The position numbers and the translations under genes are program-made. This document shows, in pieces, positions 1 through 8,820 of a stretch of 37,228 bases of DNA. The notes beneath the pieces were generated by a model. It was not told where the DNA came from. It saw nothing but the letters and a program-made list of their open reading frames with translations, and made no database searches. The DNA is from a bacterium (GTDB taxonomy: Bacteria > B130-G9), in assembly GCA_021160245.1 (NCBI GenBank), contig JAGHCW010000064.1:1-37228 (forward strand), given 5' to 3'. Position 1 is the first letter of the stretch; each line of letters opens with the position of its first letter.

Positions 1-25
1 ACGACGAGCGCCGGCGCTTGCAGTC

Positions 26-556
26 TTAAGAATCATCAAGCTTCGCTGCCTCCGCCTCGCAATTGAATATCTCTTTGCCGCAACTCTCGCAGTTCTTCTG
101 ATACCACCAGAAGGGGGTTCCGCACGTGGTGCATTCCCATCTCTTCTCCTGCTGCTTGAGCCATGCGTCCTGTCCAGCCTTCTTGATGGTCTTGAAGTTA
201 TTAATCATCAAGACGTAGAGCGGGTAGAAGTCACCCTTCTTGAACTGGTCAAAGTGCTCACATGGGCATTCATCGCACTCGAGACAGTTCGCATAGCCCT
301 TCTCCATCGCGCAGGCCCTTATCTTGCATTCTGTGCAGCATCGGGCGAGCTTCTCGCTCTTGCAGCCATCGCAGTCGAGCTGTTCTACCGGCTTCTCTGC
401 GCGCCTCGCCAGGTCCTCAAGTTGCCCGTTCTTCCGCGCGATGACGATCTCGCACGCGCCGCAATAAATACCGCAGTAGGAACCGTATCGATATTCCATC
501 GACTCCATTTGCCCTTTTATCCCTTTGTCCTTCTCGCCCTCTACTGACTCATCCAC
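26..556 (-). CDS. DUF3795-like cysteine-rich zinc-binding protein
   Basis: A 176-residue soluble protein without a signal peptide or membrane segment. The N-terminal half has the cysteine pattern of DUF3795 proteins: C28, C32 and C35 in a CGIYCGAC motif, C62/C65, C73/C74/C77/C82 and C91/C94/C97/C99. The C-terminal part adds a zinc-ribbon-like quartet (C142, C145, C156, C159). The function of the family is unknown; metal binding is inferred from the cysteines. The ORF overlaps the end of the upstream esterase gene by 16 bases, so the two are probably co-transcribed. The first ATG has little Shine-Dalgarno support. The ATG at codon 17 (position 508) follows AAGGG closely and would also keep the whole cysteine domain. 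Confidence 0.8.
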   Translation of the reverse strand: MDESVEGEKDKGIKGQMESMEYRYGSYCGIYCGACEIVIARKNGQLEDLARRAEKPVEQLDCDGCKSEKLARCCTECKIRACAMEKGYANCLECDECPCEHFDQFKKGDFYPLYVLMINNFKTIKKAGQDAWLKQQEKRWECTTCGTPFWWYQKNCESCGKEIFNCEAEAAKLDDS

Positions 557-1722
557 TTCTGCACCTCGAGCAGCGCCTCCTTCGGGACTGCGTGCGCGCC
601 GTCGAACTCGTAGAATTTAACGTCGTAGCCGAGCTTCTTCAGAATGTCTCTGGCCTTTGTGCCCTCCTCAAACTTCACCATTTCATCCTTGCTGCCGTGG
701 GCGATGAATATCCTGAGATCGTTCATCTTCTTGAGATCGATGCCGGCCTTTTTTACCAGCCAGTCCTCTGAGAACCAGCCGCCGAAACATACGAGGCCCT
801 TGAAGAGCTCGTGATTCTTGATGCCAATTGTATAGGTCATGCCGCAGCCCTGCGAGAAGCCCAGCAAGTATGTGTCGCCGACTTTGTATTCGCTTTGTAG
901 ATGCTTGACGAGCTTCGCGACGTATTCCTCTGACTCTAGCTTCGAGCGCTCGCTGGCCGGGTCTTCATCTGGAACGGGCGCGCTCCAGCTGTAGCCCTGC
1001 TCATTGCCCCTCATATAGGGATATGGCGCCTGCGGAACGGCGTAGATGAACTGCGGATTATCGAATCGCTCATAGAGGCCGACGAAACTCTCGGGGTCAC
1101 TGCCGTAGCCATGAAGACCGACGAGGAGTGGGTAGCTCTTGCTCTCGTCATAGCCCTCGGGGAACTTGATGCGGTATCGGAACTCGGCTGAGGCGCTGAT
1201 ATAGAACGTATCGCCCTTGCCCTCTTCCTTTTCCTTGGCCTTCTCCTCGAGGCGCGCGATTACATCCTTGAATACATCGGTGTCCTTGACCTTCTTGAAG
1301 TCGGGGTCATTCTTCATCCACTCGACGTTTCGGAATCCCGAGTCAAACGATTTCTCAATGAACTCCGAGGCGTGCCTCGCCTTGCCTAGGAGGCCGTAGC
1401 AGCAGGCTAGGTTGTACATGCTATCCCCGGCCTTGACGTCATATCTAAGGAGCTTCAGGTATAATTCAGCCGACTTCTCGTATTCCTCAGCCTGATAGGC
1501 CTCATACGCCTGCTTCTTGATCTCCTTGAGATCTACGTTGAGAAAGTCGCCAACGTCGTCGGCGTATATGTCTGTCTTGCCGTGCTTGTAGGGTTTGGCG
1601 CGTTGTTTCTGGCATTCGTTCTCGCCATTTTCGTCTTTGTCCTCAACGACGATTAACGTGCACGACAGCGCGAAGAGCAGCATGCACGCGACGGCCAGCA
1701 ATCTTACGGTCTTGCTCATCAT
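541..1722 (-). CDS. Lipoprotein with TPR-like region and alpha/beta-hydrolase (esterase) domain
   Basis: The 393-residue product begins with a lipoprotein signal peptide: a hydrophobic stretch at 7-20, then LSC with the lipid-acceptor Cys21. Residues about 70-150 form TPR-like helices. The rest is a predicted esterase of the phospholipase/carboxylesterase type. It has an oxyanion-region GLHGYG motif near 202, the nucleophile elbow GFSQG (Ser290), an acid in HGSKDE (Asp346) and His377 in GAHAVP, so the full Ser-Asp-His triad can be placed. It probably acts on an ester substrate at the cell envelope; the substrate is unknown. The TPR-like stretch between lipid anchor and catalytic domain may bind a partner. 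It overlaps the DUF3795 gene downstream. Confidence 0.85.
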   Translation of the reverse strand: MMSKTVRLLAVACMLLFALSCTLIVVEDKDENGENECQKQRAKPYKHGKTDIYADDVGDFLNVDLKEIKKQAYEAYQAEEYEKSAELYLKLLRYDVKAGDSMYNLACCYGLLGKARHASEFIEKSFDSGFRNVEWMKNDPDFKKVKDTDVFKDVIARLEEKAKEKEEGKGDTFYISASAEFRYRIKFPEGYDESKSYPLLVGLHGYGSDPESFVGLYERFDNPQFIYAVPQAPYPYMRGNEQGYSWSAPVPDEDPASERSKLESEEYVAKLVKHLQSEYKVGDTYLLGFSQGCGMTYTIGIKNHELFKGLVCFGGWFSEDWLVKKAGIDLKKMNDLRIFIAHGSKDEMVKFEEGTKARDILKKLGYDVKFYEFDGAHAVPKEALLEVQKWMSQ

Positions 1723-1773
1723 GCATCCCCAATTCTCTTGGTAAACATATAGTAAAAGATGAATGAAGTTGGC

Positions 1774-2508
1774 TCATTTCAATCCCCAGACGTATGTATA
1801 TACCTCTTGACCCTCACAGATGCCAGCTTTCACATCCGCAGTCATCTTACTCACGCCGATGTCAAAGCAATTCTGGCCGATTAGCCTCAACGTCGATGAT
1901 GCCTTATTCCTGAATCTCTCCAAATGCGACTCGTCAATGCGATACGAATGCAACGTATGGGTCAGCTCGATGTCGCTAAACCCCGCGCTGCGCATCGCAG
2001 CAGCGATCATCTCAATTGACGGATACCGTCGCAAGTCAGTCTTGATAGTCTCGGGGAAGTACCTCGCCATTGTGCGATTTCGGATGTCATCCTCAGAATC
2101 CGTAACCGTCAGCACTTTTCCGCCGTCCCGCAGAACTCTGCGCGCCTCAGCGAAGTAGTGCTCAAGGTCCTTGATGTAGTGGATAACGTTGACCGAAAAG
2201 GCCAATCCAAACGAGCGAGCATTATATGGGAACCGTTCATCGACGTTCCCTTGCCGGGCCCTGAGTTCGGGATATTTCAGCCGTGCCTGATTCAACATCT
2301 CTTTGGAATCATCGAATCCGTGCGCATCGCCTCCTAAGACCTGCGTCAACGCATATAGATGGTCGCCGGTACCGCATCCAATCTCAGCGAACTGCTTGAT
2401 ATCACCGCTCTTGAGGCGCGTCGCGACATGCGAGATGATGTGCTCGCTTGCTTTTCTGAGAGATGAGTAGTTTTGAGCGAGCTGGTCGTAGTCAATCTGC
2501 GTACTCAC
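1774..2508 (-). CDS. Class I SAM-dependent methyltransferase
   Basis: The protein has the Rossmann-fold methyltransferase signature: motif I FAEIGCGTGDH binds S-adenosylmethionine, followed by an acidic motif II position (GFDDS), a motif IV-like region (FAFSVNVIHY in outline) and the post-motif LRDGGKVLTVTDSE. It resembles Methyltransf_11/25 enzymes acting on small molecules; the substrate cannot be read. The open frame extends to a GTG at 2562, but the GTG at 2508 has GGAG five bases upstream and begins right before the fold, so I prefer it (about 244 residues). It sits alone, with tRNA-Pro upstream and the esterase operon downstream on the same strand. Confidence 0.82.
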   Translation of the reverse strand: MSTQIDYDQLAQNYSSLRKASEHIISHVATRLKSGDIKQFAEIGCGTGDHLYALTQVLGGDAHGFDDSKEMLNQARLKYPELRARQGNVDERFPYNARSFGLAFSVNVIHYIKDLEHYFAEARRVLRDGGKVLTVTDSEDDIRNRTMARYFPETIKTDLRRYPSIEMIAAAMRSAGFSDIELTHTLHSYRIDESHLERFRNKASSTLRLIGQNCFDIGVSKMTADVKAGICEGQEVYTYVWGLK

Positions 2509-2592
2509 TTTCGCTCCATTTGGCAGACTTGGCGCACTGAGGATCGCCGGATTTCTGCCCACGGATTCCCAGGTCTCTTATGAAGCCCTGAC

Positions 2593-2721
2593 CTATCCGG
2601 CCTGGGCTGAGAAAACCTCGAGAGCTGTTTCTAGTTGATCAATGAAGAACTTGGCGTCGTCTGTGCCGAGCTCCTGAAGGCCCGCCATCGCCTCGTCCAG
2701 CTGCTGCTGGCCCTTCTCCAT
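2593..2721 (-). CDS. Possible small ORF of 42 codons next to tRNA-Pro
   Basis: An ATG-initiated frame lies between tRNA-Pro and the methyltransferase. It encodes an acidic, Gln/Ala/Leu-rich, probably helical peptide starting MEKGQQQLDEAM and ending SAQAG. The ATG follows the tRNA 3' end by about 15 bases and has no clear ribosome binding site. It could be the tail of a degraded longer gene or a chance ORF. No family recognised. Confidence 0.22.
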   Translation of the reverse strand: MEKGQQQLDEAMAGLQELGTDDAKFFIDQLETALEVFSAQAG

Positions 2722-2735
2722 TGGCGAATAGATAA

Positions 2736-2810
<75 letters not shown>

Positions 2811-2817
2811 ACCTTAA

Positions 2818-3501
2818 TCAACTCACCTCAGAATCGCCTTTGGCCACAACATCCCCCTCAAGCTTCTCGGCCTCAGCTATATTCCTAGCGTGTCGTTTGC
2901 CCATATACCTTACGACATAAAAACCGCCGATCAAGAGCAAAATGAATGCCGCCGAGAAATAATTCAAATATCGCATCAATTCTTCCTTCGGCAGAGCGTC
3001 CCGGACTTCGGGCCAAACGAAAAGAAGCACAAGCCCCACGAGAAAGAACCGCGCTGAGCGGCTAATTGCGGAGATAAAGACGAACTTCGGGAAGTTCATC
3101 TTGAACGCGCCGGCCGAAATCGTGAAGACCTTGTATGGTATCGGCGTGAACCCGGCCACACCTACGGCCATGACTCCGTATTTCTCAAAATAATTATCAA
3201 CAACGCTGACTTTCTTCTCCTTGAATATCCTGAGCAGAAGCGGACGACCACCTATCCGCCCAATCAGATATCCCAACATGCCCCCAAGAACCGAGCCCAC
3301 AGAACAAACAACGGCTAGCCAAATCGCCTTCTCGGGATTCGCCATGCCTAAGGCTATCAGAAGAACGTCCGGCGGAATTGGGAAAAAACTCGACTCGGCA
3401 AAGGCGAGAATGAGGAGCGCCCATTCGCTGTATGGCGTCTGTGCCCAATGGATCGTCCACTCCACGAGGCTATGGGGAATCGATAAAATCCACTCAATCA
3501 T
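2818..3501 (-). CDS. DedA/VTT-domain (YqaA-like) membrane protein
   Basis: A polytopic inner-membrane protein of about 227 residues. It carries the SNARE-associated (VTT/DedA) signature: an acidic [13 protein letters not shown] segment, the glycine-rich [13 protein letters not shown] stretch, the motif [15 protein letters not shown], and the basic SRSARFF segment before the next helix. DedA proteins are implicated in lipid scrambling and membrane homeostasis; this copy is closest in outline to COG1238 (YqaA). The frame opens with a GTG at 3534, but the ATG at 3501 leaves an 8-base overlap with surE and lies behind a GGGGG run, so I use it. Translational coupling to surE is likely. Confidence 0.85.
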   Translation of the reverse strand: MIEWILSIPHSLVEWTIHWAQTPYSEWALLILAFAESSFFPIPPDVLLIALGMANPEKAIWLAVVCSVGSVLGGMLGYLIGRIGGRPLLLRIFKEKKVSVVDNYFEKYGVMAVGVAGFTPIPYKVFTISAGAFKMNFPKFVFISAISRSARFFLVGLVLLFVWPEVRDALPKEELMRYLNYFSAAFILLLIGGFYVVRYMGKRHARNIAEAEKLEGDVVAKGDSEVS

Positions 3502-4315
3502 CGGAGCGACCCCCAACACCTGAGGCGCTAACACTTATGTCACTTGCTCCAAAGGCGAGCCGGACAAGCGCCCCGGTCAGCTCAAACGCGCCTCGGTCGG
3601 TGTAATCCAGTCGCATGGGAGTAATGGAGATGTATCCGTTGTTGACTGCGTGGACATCGGTACCCTCAGTCGCCCTATGGCCCTCCGTTGTCCGATGGAT
3701 TCTAAAACCCCTTGTAGCATTCGGGCAATCAACCTCTTGTGCTCCTGCCTCGTCCTCAGCGACGCTGTTTGAAAAATGGAGATTACCTTGCCTCGTCACA
3801 ACAGCCTCGAACGGCCCCTCGCCGAATGGGATATTGATGTTCAAGAAAGTCCCGTTCGGAATGCTCTTCAGCGAGAATCGCTCCAAAAATCTCCTGACGA
3901 AAGCGCATGCCGGTCCGAAATTCGGCTGCTTGGAATAACCTATTGAGAGAGCAATAGACCTCACGCCGAGTCCCGTTGCCTCGATTGCGCCAGCCACGGT
4001 CCCAGAATAGCTGATATCTTCCCCGATGTTGTGGCCCAGGTTTATGCCAGATATGAGCAAGTCGAACTTGTGATCTGCAAATAGTTGCAACAGCGCCAAG
4101 TTAACGCAGTCTGCCGGCACACCGTCCACTGCGAACTCCCGGTCGGAGATCTCTCTTGCCTGAACAGGTCTGCGGAGAGTTATGCTATGCGAACACGCGC
4201 TCTGCTCTGTTTCGGGCGCCGCGACATAGACATCGTGTGTTTGGGCCAGCGTCTCTTCCAGACGAACCAGGCCCTCCGCGCGTATTCCATCGTCATTAAC
4301 TAAGAGTATTTTCAT
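3494..4315 (-). CDS. surE: 5'/3'-nucleotidase SurE
   Basis: The N-terminus [15 protein letters not shown] holds the metal-binding Asp pair of SurE. The second signature [18 protein letters not shown] follows at about 93-110, and [13 protein letters not shown] matches the conserved middle segment. The product is 273 residues, slightly longer than most SurE proteins. It hydrolyses nucleoside 5'- and 3'-monophosphates in the cytoplasm with a divalent metal. The ATG follows AGGAG with good spacing. It is the first gene of a unit continuing into the DedA gene. Confidence 0.96.
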   Translation of the reverse strand: MKILLVNDDGIRAEGLVRLEETLAQTHDVYVAAPETEQSACSHSITLRRPVQAREISDREFAVDGVPADCVNLALLQLFADHKFDLLISGINLGHNIGEDISYSGTVAGAIEATGLGVRSIALSIGYSKQPNFGPACAFVRRFLERFSLKSIPNGTFLNINIPFGEGPFEAVVTRQGNLHFSNSVAEDEAGAQEVDCPNATRGFRIHRTTEGHRATEGTDVHAVNNGYISITPMRLDYTDRGAFELTGALVRLAFGASDISVSASGVGGRSDD

Positions 4316-4518
4316 TCTTTCTCCTAAATGGACCGTTTAAGATGCGGGGCATTATAGCCGAGGCGATATGAAGAGAGCAAGGTTACTGTTTGAGGCAAGG
4401 AGAATCAGATTGGCGACAAAGAAGATTGAGGGATGGCACATCGATGCGCTGCCGAGGGATTTCCTGCAGGGCCGACGTGAGATGCGCCCACGCCGGCCCG
4501 ATTGCCCTTATGTCTGCA

Positions 4519-5373
4519 TCAATCCATAGGTTTCGCCGTCACCTCAAACTCGGCGGATGTGGTGAAGCCCAAACCCAGCCAGGTCTCTTGCCCGGCGCGG
4601 GTGAAGCCCGTCTTCCACTTGTAATGGCCGGGCGGTACGTCCGACATTGCGATCAAATCGAGCTGGAGGATGAGCCCGGTGTCGGTCGGCACGAGCATAC
4701 CCTCGAAAGCCGGCGCCTTATCCAGCAGCATCTCCGTCCGAGGCGCGAAGTTCATCCGGGCCGGTGTCGGACCACACCAGAGTGTTCCGAGCTGAGGCAT
4801 AGAACGGTCAACGCCACCACTGAATGTTATGGCGTAGTTTTCGAAATCCTTGAACGGCAACAGTCCAGATTCCCAGGGAATCATGGTGAATAGCTCAGAC
4901 GAAGGGTCGAAGATGATAACACTACCTGAGAGATCGGGCGACTGAACGATTATCCAAACCCTTTCTGCAAGGTCAGATACGATAGCCTGAACTTCGTCAA
5001 TTGGGATACCGAGCTCGTTCAGCGAGTAAGAGGTTGCCTCGCCATCATCAATGACCGTTAAGTACCTACTCGACTCATCGTCCTTACAGCAGACGTAAAG
5101 CAGACCCGATTCCGATGGCTCCAGGGCCTCGGGCGGCGCTGGCAGCAGGTCGTTATCATCTATCCGCGCCCAGGTACCATCCGGATCTCGATGTTGGATG
5201 GCAGTTCCTCTGTCGTAAAGGTAGATGTTGTCATCATGGTCGATCCACATGCCCCCATATCCGAACGGACCCTCGGGTAGTGGTGTGTCTATCGTTGACC
5301 ATGTGCCGTCCCTGAAGGCGAGAAGGCTCTCGCCCATCAGCATATACAGGTTGCCGTCGTCATCCTCCTGCAT
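4519..5373 (-). CDS. C-terminal fragment of a frameshifted exported beta-propeller protein
   Basis: This frame continues the propeller of the overlapping upstream frame. Its first codons (QEDDDGNLYML) read as the middle of a propeller blade of the two-component-regulator (Reg_prop) type, and further blades follow (DDNIYLYDRG and similar). Residues about 235-280 form a separate beta-sandwich-like module with a VPPGHYKW motif and a closing TSAEFEV strand. The secreted protein at 12026-12997 carries a related module. There is no signal peptide or plausible start of its own, and one inserted base near 5373 restores a single frame with the upstream ORF. I treat it as part of a broken gene or a sequencing error rather than an independent protein. 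Confidence 0.7.
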   Translation of the reverse strand: MQEDDDGNLYMLMGESLLAFRDGTWSTIDTPLPEGPFGYGGMWIDHDDNIYLYDRGTAIQHRDPDGTWARIDDNDLLPAPPEALEPSESGLLYVCCKDDESSRYLTVIDDGEATSYSLNELGIPIDEVQAIVSDLAERVWIIVQSPDLSGSVIIFDPSSELFTMIPWESGLLPFKDFENYAITFSGGVDRSMPQLGTLWCGPTPARMNFAPRTEMLLDKAPAFEGMLVPTDTGLILQLDLIAMSDVPPGHYKWKTGFTRAGQETWLGLGFTTSAEFEVTAKPMD

Positions 5374-6638
5374 GGATCTGGACCCAGGCCATATGCTCCA
5401 AGATTACATCCCTCTCTCGTATTGACCCATCCGCTCTCGGTCTTGTAATAGGCGCTCGGCGGCATCGAGGACCATGCCCATAGCCCGGTTTGGCTCTCAA
5501 ACGCGCCCAAGAGCCAGGCGTGGATGGAGTCCTCAGCCACGGTTCGCCAGACGCCATCATCGAGCATAGCGAAACCTGCCGCGGAGGCGGTGCTATATGC
5601 GGCTATCGCTCGGCCATCTGGAAGCCCGACGAGGAAGCCGTAACTCGCGTCAATCTCAGGGTTGGGATTCTCGTAATTCATCCACATCCCGTCTTTCAGA
5701 ACCTGGATAGCATTGCTGTATGTGCCGCAGTAGATGGTGTTGTCGAAGCCTACAGCGATGGAGTTTGGCGATATTGTATGGGGAAACGCGACGAAATTGG
5801 CGCCATCGTACATTGACAGCACGCTGCCCCTTTGAGCGAACCAGACGTTGCCCATTGGGTCAGACGTGATGGCATCTATCACCGTATTTCCAATACCTGG
5901 CGCATCATACTCCCAGACGGTGGTTCCGCGGGTACCCAGCTCGTACTTGTAGAGATAGGGCATCATATTGACAAACACCATCATCCACACATTTCCGCGC
6001 AAGTCGCCGTGAGCGCAGTTCAAGAGAACTGTCCCATCCGTAGCGAATTGCTCAATCTCGTGGAAGTCAAAGGAATCTCCCTGGTGCACGTAGATGCCGT
6101 CCTGCCCTATCGCGCAGGCCTTGCCTTCGTTGGTGAGCACCACAGACCTCACAGTACCTGCGATCTCGTTCGTGTGGTCATCGATATGTCCGTTCGACCA
6201 GCACCGAACCAGCTCTCCCTCGTTACTCATTATGCCCGGCCACTTGTGGCAAAGCCAGACCGTGTCGTCTCGGTCGGTAACCGCCGCATGGACGCCATAC
6301 GTATAATCGAACGTGCTGGGCTTGTTGAGCATACGGCGCCACCCAAACGGATACTTCATTGAGATGCCGATATCAGTCCCACCTGCGGCCATCAGAGTCT
6401 CTTCGAAGCCACGGAACAAGTAGGTCCGAGTTGTATTTGCACCGTCCTCGCCCTTCCAGATACTCCGTATCGGGCTGTCATACGGAATGAACTCCACACC
6501 GTGCGCAAGGCCGGCCCAAAAGCCGTGCTCGCCGAGCTCTAAACTCCAGACCTGGTTGTCGTTTAAAAGCCTTAAGTCGGCGAAATCACTGAGGCGGGGA
6601 TGTCTCGCGCACACAAGCCAAATGGGACAGTTGGGCAA
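5337..6638 (-). CDS. N-terminal part of a frameshifted exported beta-propeller protein
   Basis: A 433-residue frame rich in beta-propeller blades with the pattern VWSLELGEHGFWAGL, DPMGNVWFAQRG, and GNVWMMVF, as in Reg_prop/two-component propeller domains. Its last 20 or so codons, ending TTATCIC, are out of frame; the true continuation is the next frame (4519-5373). The only start at the 5' end is a TTG with no ribosome binding site, placed inside what looks like a blade. The original start may lie in another frame (an ATG near 6711), lost through a second shift in a C run near 6595. The protein was probably exported. The terminator at 6743-6778 separates it from the upstream beta-helix gene. 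Confidence 0.68.
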   Translation of the reverse strand: MPNCPIWLVCARHPRLSDFADLRLLNDNQVWSLELGEHGFWAGLAHGVEFIPYDSPIRSIWKGEDGANTTRTYLFRGFEETLMAAGGTDIGISMKYPFGWRRMLNKPSTFDYTYGVHAAVTDRDDTVWLCHKWPGIMSNEGELVRCWSNGHIDDHTNEIAGTVRSVVLTNEGKACAIGQDGIYVHQGDSFDFHEIEQFATDGTVLLNCAHGDLRGNVWMMVFVNMMPYLYKYELGTRGTTVWEYDAPGIGNTVIDAITSDPMGNVWFAQRGSVLSMYDGANFVAFPHTISPNSIAVGFDNTIYCGTYSNAIQVLKDGMWMNYENPNPEIDASYGFLVGLPDGRAIAAYSTASAAGFAMLDDGVWRTVAEDSIHAWLLGAFESQTGLWAWSSMPPSAYYKTESGWVNTREGCNLGAYGLGPDPCRRMTTATCIC

Positions 6639-6742
6639 ATGAGCTCGGGGCCTGGTAAGCTCCAGATGGGTGAATCAGACAAGAGAGAATGCTATGCAGG
6701 GATTTGGCCATGGATCTCAGAAGACGGACTAAGTGTTGGGGA

Positions 6743-6778
6743 AAAATAAAAAAGGGCTAGCCGAGATGGCTAGCCCTT
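6743..6778 (-). terminator. Rho-independent terminator of the beta-helix cluster
   Basis: On the minus strand a perfect 11-bp stem (AAGGGCTAGCC / GGCTAGCCCTT, 5-base loop) is followed by a T-rich tract. It lies about 80 bases beyond the stop of the beta-helix gene at 6857, so it probably ends that transcript. Confidence 0.9.
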
Positions 6779-6856
6779 CAAAACACTCTCAATTAAGATG
6801 TAACTGATAAGCAGTCGTTCCCACGAGCTTCAGGAACCTCTCACAAGCTCTGGCGA

Positions 6857-8635
6857 TTAGCGTATTCTCGCAATAATCGGATCGAGAAGCATTGAGGGAA
6901 CCTGAGGAACCGTCGTGAAGATGGGACCATGAGCCGTCCATTTGCCGCTCGTATCAATATCAACGAGATAATAGTAGTAGGTTGCGCCCGGCGAAACGTT
7001 CTTGTCGGTGAACGAATACTCTGCGCCCGAGGCGGAAATGCCCTTTGCGCCGATGAAACCGCTTACCTTTTGGCAATCACTAGGAAGATTGTCGCAGCGA
7101 TAGACCATAAAGCCCGCATTGTCTATCTCAGCGCCGGTCTCCCAGCTGACGACGACCTTGTTTCGATGGGCCTCAGCCACAAACGACGCGAGCTCGACAT
7201 AGTTCATGCCGTCCCAATCGAAGTGGTAGCCCAGGTCGATCCGCCATCTATCGTCACTCATCGTGTCGCACCAGAAGTCCTTGTCCTCGGAGCCATCCGC
7301 ATGGACGCTATACTTGGGGTCCTTGCCGAATGTCACAGTGTTGACAAAGTCGCAGTGGGTCTGCCCCCAGTGGTCAGTTGCCGCCGCAATGCCCTTGTCG
7401 ATACAGGGACTATTCTTGCTGAGGAAGTAGAACGTGGAGTTGCACGGCCTCTCGTCATCCGGCTCGCCTTCAAACAGGGGGTCGAAATCGTAGTTGGTGT
7501 TACCGTTTACATATCCGTCTGTGGAACTTGTGACCCAATCAGGATAGGGCGTCCACGGGGCATTCATCTGCACATCCGAATACATAACCTGGATCGTGAC
7601 CTTGTTCCGATTGATGTCGTCAAATGCTGCAGGTCCGTTGAAATAGACGATGTTGTGGATCATTTTCATCCAATACCCGTCCCTATCACAGCCCCAAATG
7701 CCATAGACATCGATTTGCGGATCAGGTGATCCCCAGGTTGGCATCTTGTCATCACAATGGTAGTTATCGGCAACTGTGTTGCCGTTGATGTAGACCTTTG
7801 CGCAACTGCTCTGGATACCCGCGCCTTCGCCAGCCTTGCCGATGCAGTTCTGCCTGATCAAGTTGTTGACAATCTCGCTGTGGTTGTCGTTGCCTGACAG
7901 GTATATCCCGCCGCCATAAGCTGTAGCCTTGTTCCAGAAAATGCAGCAATCCCGGACATAGTAGCCCTCATGGGTTGCAGATTCTGCCGGCCAGGATAGG
8001 TAGAGTCCTCCGCCGCCGCTGTCTGCAGCCTCCGTATCCGAGTTTCCATCCGCAAGATTCTCCCAGATACAGCTGTTCTCGATTACGCCACAAGATTGAT
8101 GCCATGCCATGCCGCCGCCGGAGCCTTTCGCGTGGTTCCCGGTAACCTCGAGCGCGTACATAATGATATCATCAGATGTACTGCTTTTATCCGGACCCCA
8201 CACCAGGATGCCGCCGCCGTGACCCGCATCGGAGCCTGCAACATAAGCTGCAAAGCCATCCGTTATCTTGAAGTTTCTGATCTTGATGTCGCTGCTTTCA
8301 AGTATCTCAATAACCCTATTCTGATTGTCTCCCTTGATCCAAGGGCCATGATAGAGACCACCATAGCCGATAATCTCGATACCGCTCTTGTTGCTAATGG
8401 TAATTGGGAACGTCTCACAAGTCGTGTCATACGTACCGTTGGCAACATGAATGGTATCGGACCCGCTGACGCAGAGAGCAACAGCGGCCTCGATTGATCC
8501 AAGTGGGTCCCCCGAAGATGACCCGCTTCCGCTTCCGCCTACTGCTACGTAGTAGTCCGCCGCGCTGGCATATCCAATCGCGACCAGCATTAGCAGAACT
8601 GACAGAAGCGTTGTAAGCATCTGTTTCCTAAGCAA
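6857..8635 (-). CDS. Secreted right-handed parallel beta-helix protein with C-terminal Fn3-like module
   Basis: The 592-residue product has a Sec signal peptide with basic residues at 3-4, a hydrophobic core and ASA before the likely cut at 25/26. The mature protein opens with DYYVAVGG and a DUF1565-like segment. It then has repeated beta-helix coils with GGG(I/L)(L/Y) turns, seen near 155-250. Residues about 473-575 form an Fn3-like module with a WETGAEIDNAGFMVYR motif and YYYYLVDIDTSG. Pectate-lyase-like helices bind or cleave polysaccharides, but no catalytic residues can be assigned. The start is TTG: AAAGGAGG lies eight bases upstream, and the later ATG would remove the basic signal residues. 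It is a paralogue of the gene at 8947-11274. Confidence 0.85.
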   Translation of the reverse strand: MLRKQMLTTLLSVLLMLVAIGYASAADYYVAVGGSGSGSSSGDPLGSIEAAVALCVSGSDTIHVANGTYDTTCETFPITISNKSGIEIIGYGGLYHGPWIKGDNQNRVIEILESSDIKIRNFKITDGFAAYVAGSDAGHGGGILVWGPDKSSTSDDIIMYALEVTGNHAKGSGGGMAWHQSCGVIENSCIWENLADGNSDTEAADSGGGGLYLSWPAESATHEGYYVRDCCIFWNKATAYGGGIYLSGNDNHSEIVNNLIRQNCIGKAGEGAGIQSSCAKVYINGNTVADNYHCDDKMPTWGSPDPQIDVYGIWGCDRDGYWMKMIHNIVYFNGPAAFDDINRNKVTIQVMYSDVQMNAPWTPYPDWVTSSTDGYVNGNTNYDFDPLFEGEPDDERPCNSTFYFLSKNSPCIDKGIAAATDHWGQTHCDFVNTVTFGKDPKYSVHADGSEDKDFWCDTMSDDRWRIDLGYHFDWDGMNYVELASFVAEAHRNKVVVSWETGAEIDNAGFMVYRCDNLPSDCQKVSGFIGAKGISASGAEYSFTDKNVSPGATYYYYLVDIDTSGKWTAHGPIFTTVPQVPSMLLDPIIARIR

Positions 8636-8643
8636 ACTTCCAC

Positions 8644-8650
8644 CCTCCTT
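8644..8650 (-). promoter_or_regulatory. Shine-Dalgarno site for the TTG-started beta-helix gene
   Basis: AAGGAGG on the minus strand lies eight bases before TTG at 8635. It supports this rare start over the ATG five codons later. Confidence 0.75.
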
Positions 8651-8685
8651 TCATCAAAAGATGCGCTTGCCGAATTGAATACAAC

Positions 8686-8811
8686 TTAGCAATTTTGAAC
8701 TGAGCCACCAAAGCCCGTGCATGACAGCGAAGGTCCGAGCTGCGATAGAATCTCGCTGCTCCCCAAAGTTACGACTTTGGGCGCCTCATAGGCTGTTTTT
8801 GATGTCTGCAT
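8686..8811 (-). CDS. Small ORF encoding a RiPP-precursor-like peptide
   Basis: A 41-residue frame lies between the two beta-helix genes on the same strand, with AAAGGAGG nine bases before its ATG. Residues 8-17 read YEAPKVVTLG. This matches YxxPx(L/V)xxxG, the leader element bound by PqqD-like RiPP recognition domains (best known in lasso peptide precursors). The C-terminal part is short and rich in Gly, Ser and Cys (GPSLSCTGFGGSVQNC, Cys31 and Cys41), as expected of a core peptide. It is not a standard lasso core, because no Asp or Glu is available for a ring. No modifying enzyme or transporter is adjacent. It lies about 50 bases before the next beta-helix start and probably shares its transcript. 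An in-frame ATG ten codons upstream (8841) is a weaker start. Confidence 0.6.
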   Translation of the reverse strand: MQTSKTAYEAPKVVTLGSSEILSQLGPSLSCTGFGGSVQNC

Positions 8812-8820
8812 GTACCATAT

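Noticed and set aside
4368-4529. Plus-strand ORF of 53 codons with GAGG before its ATG
   Set aside because: The product is Arg-rich without resemblance to any family, and it runs into the end of the antisense propeller frame. Too weak to list as a gene.
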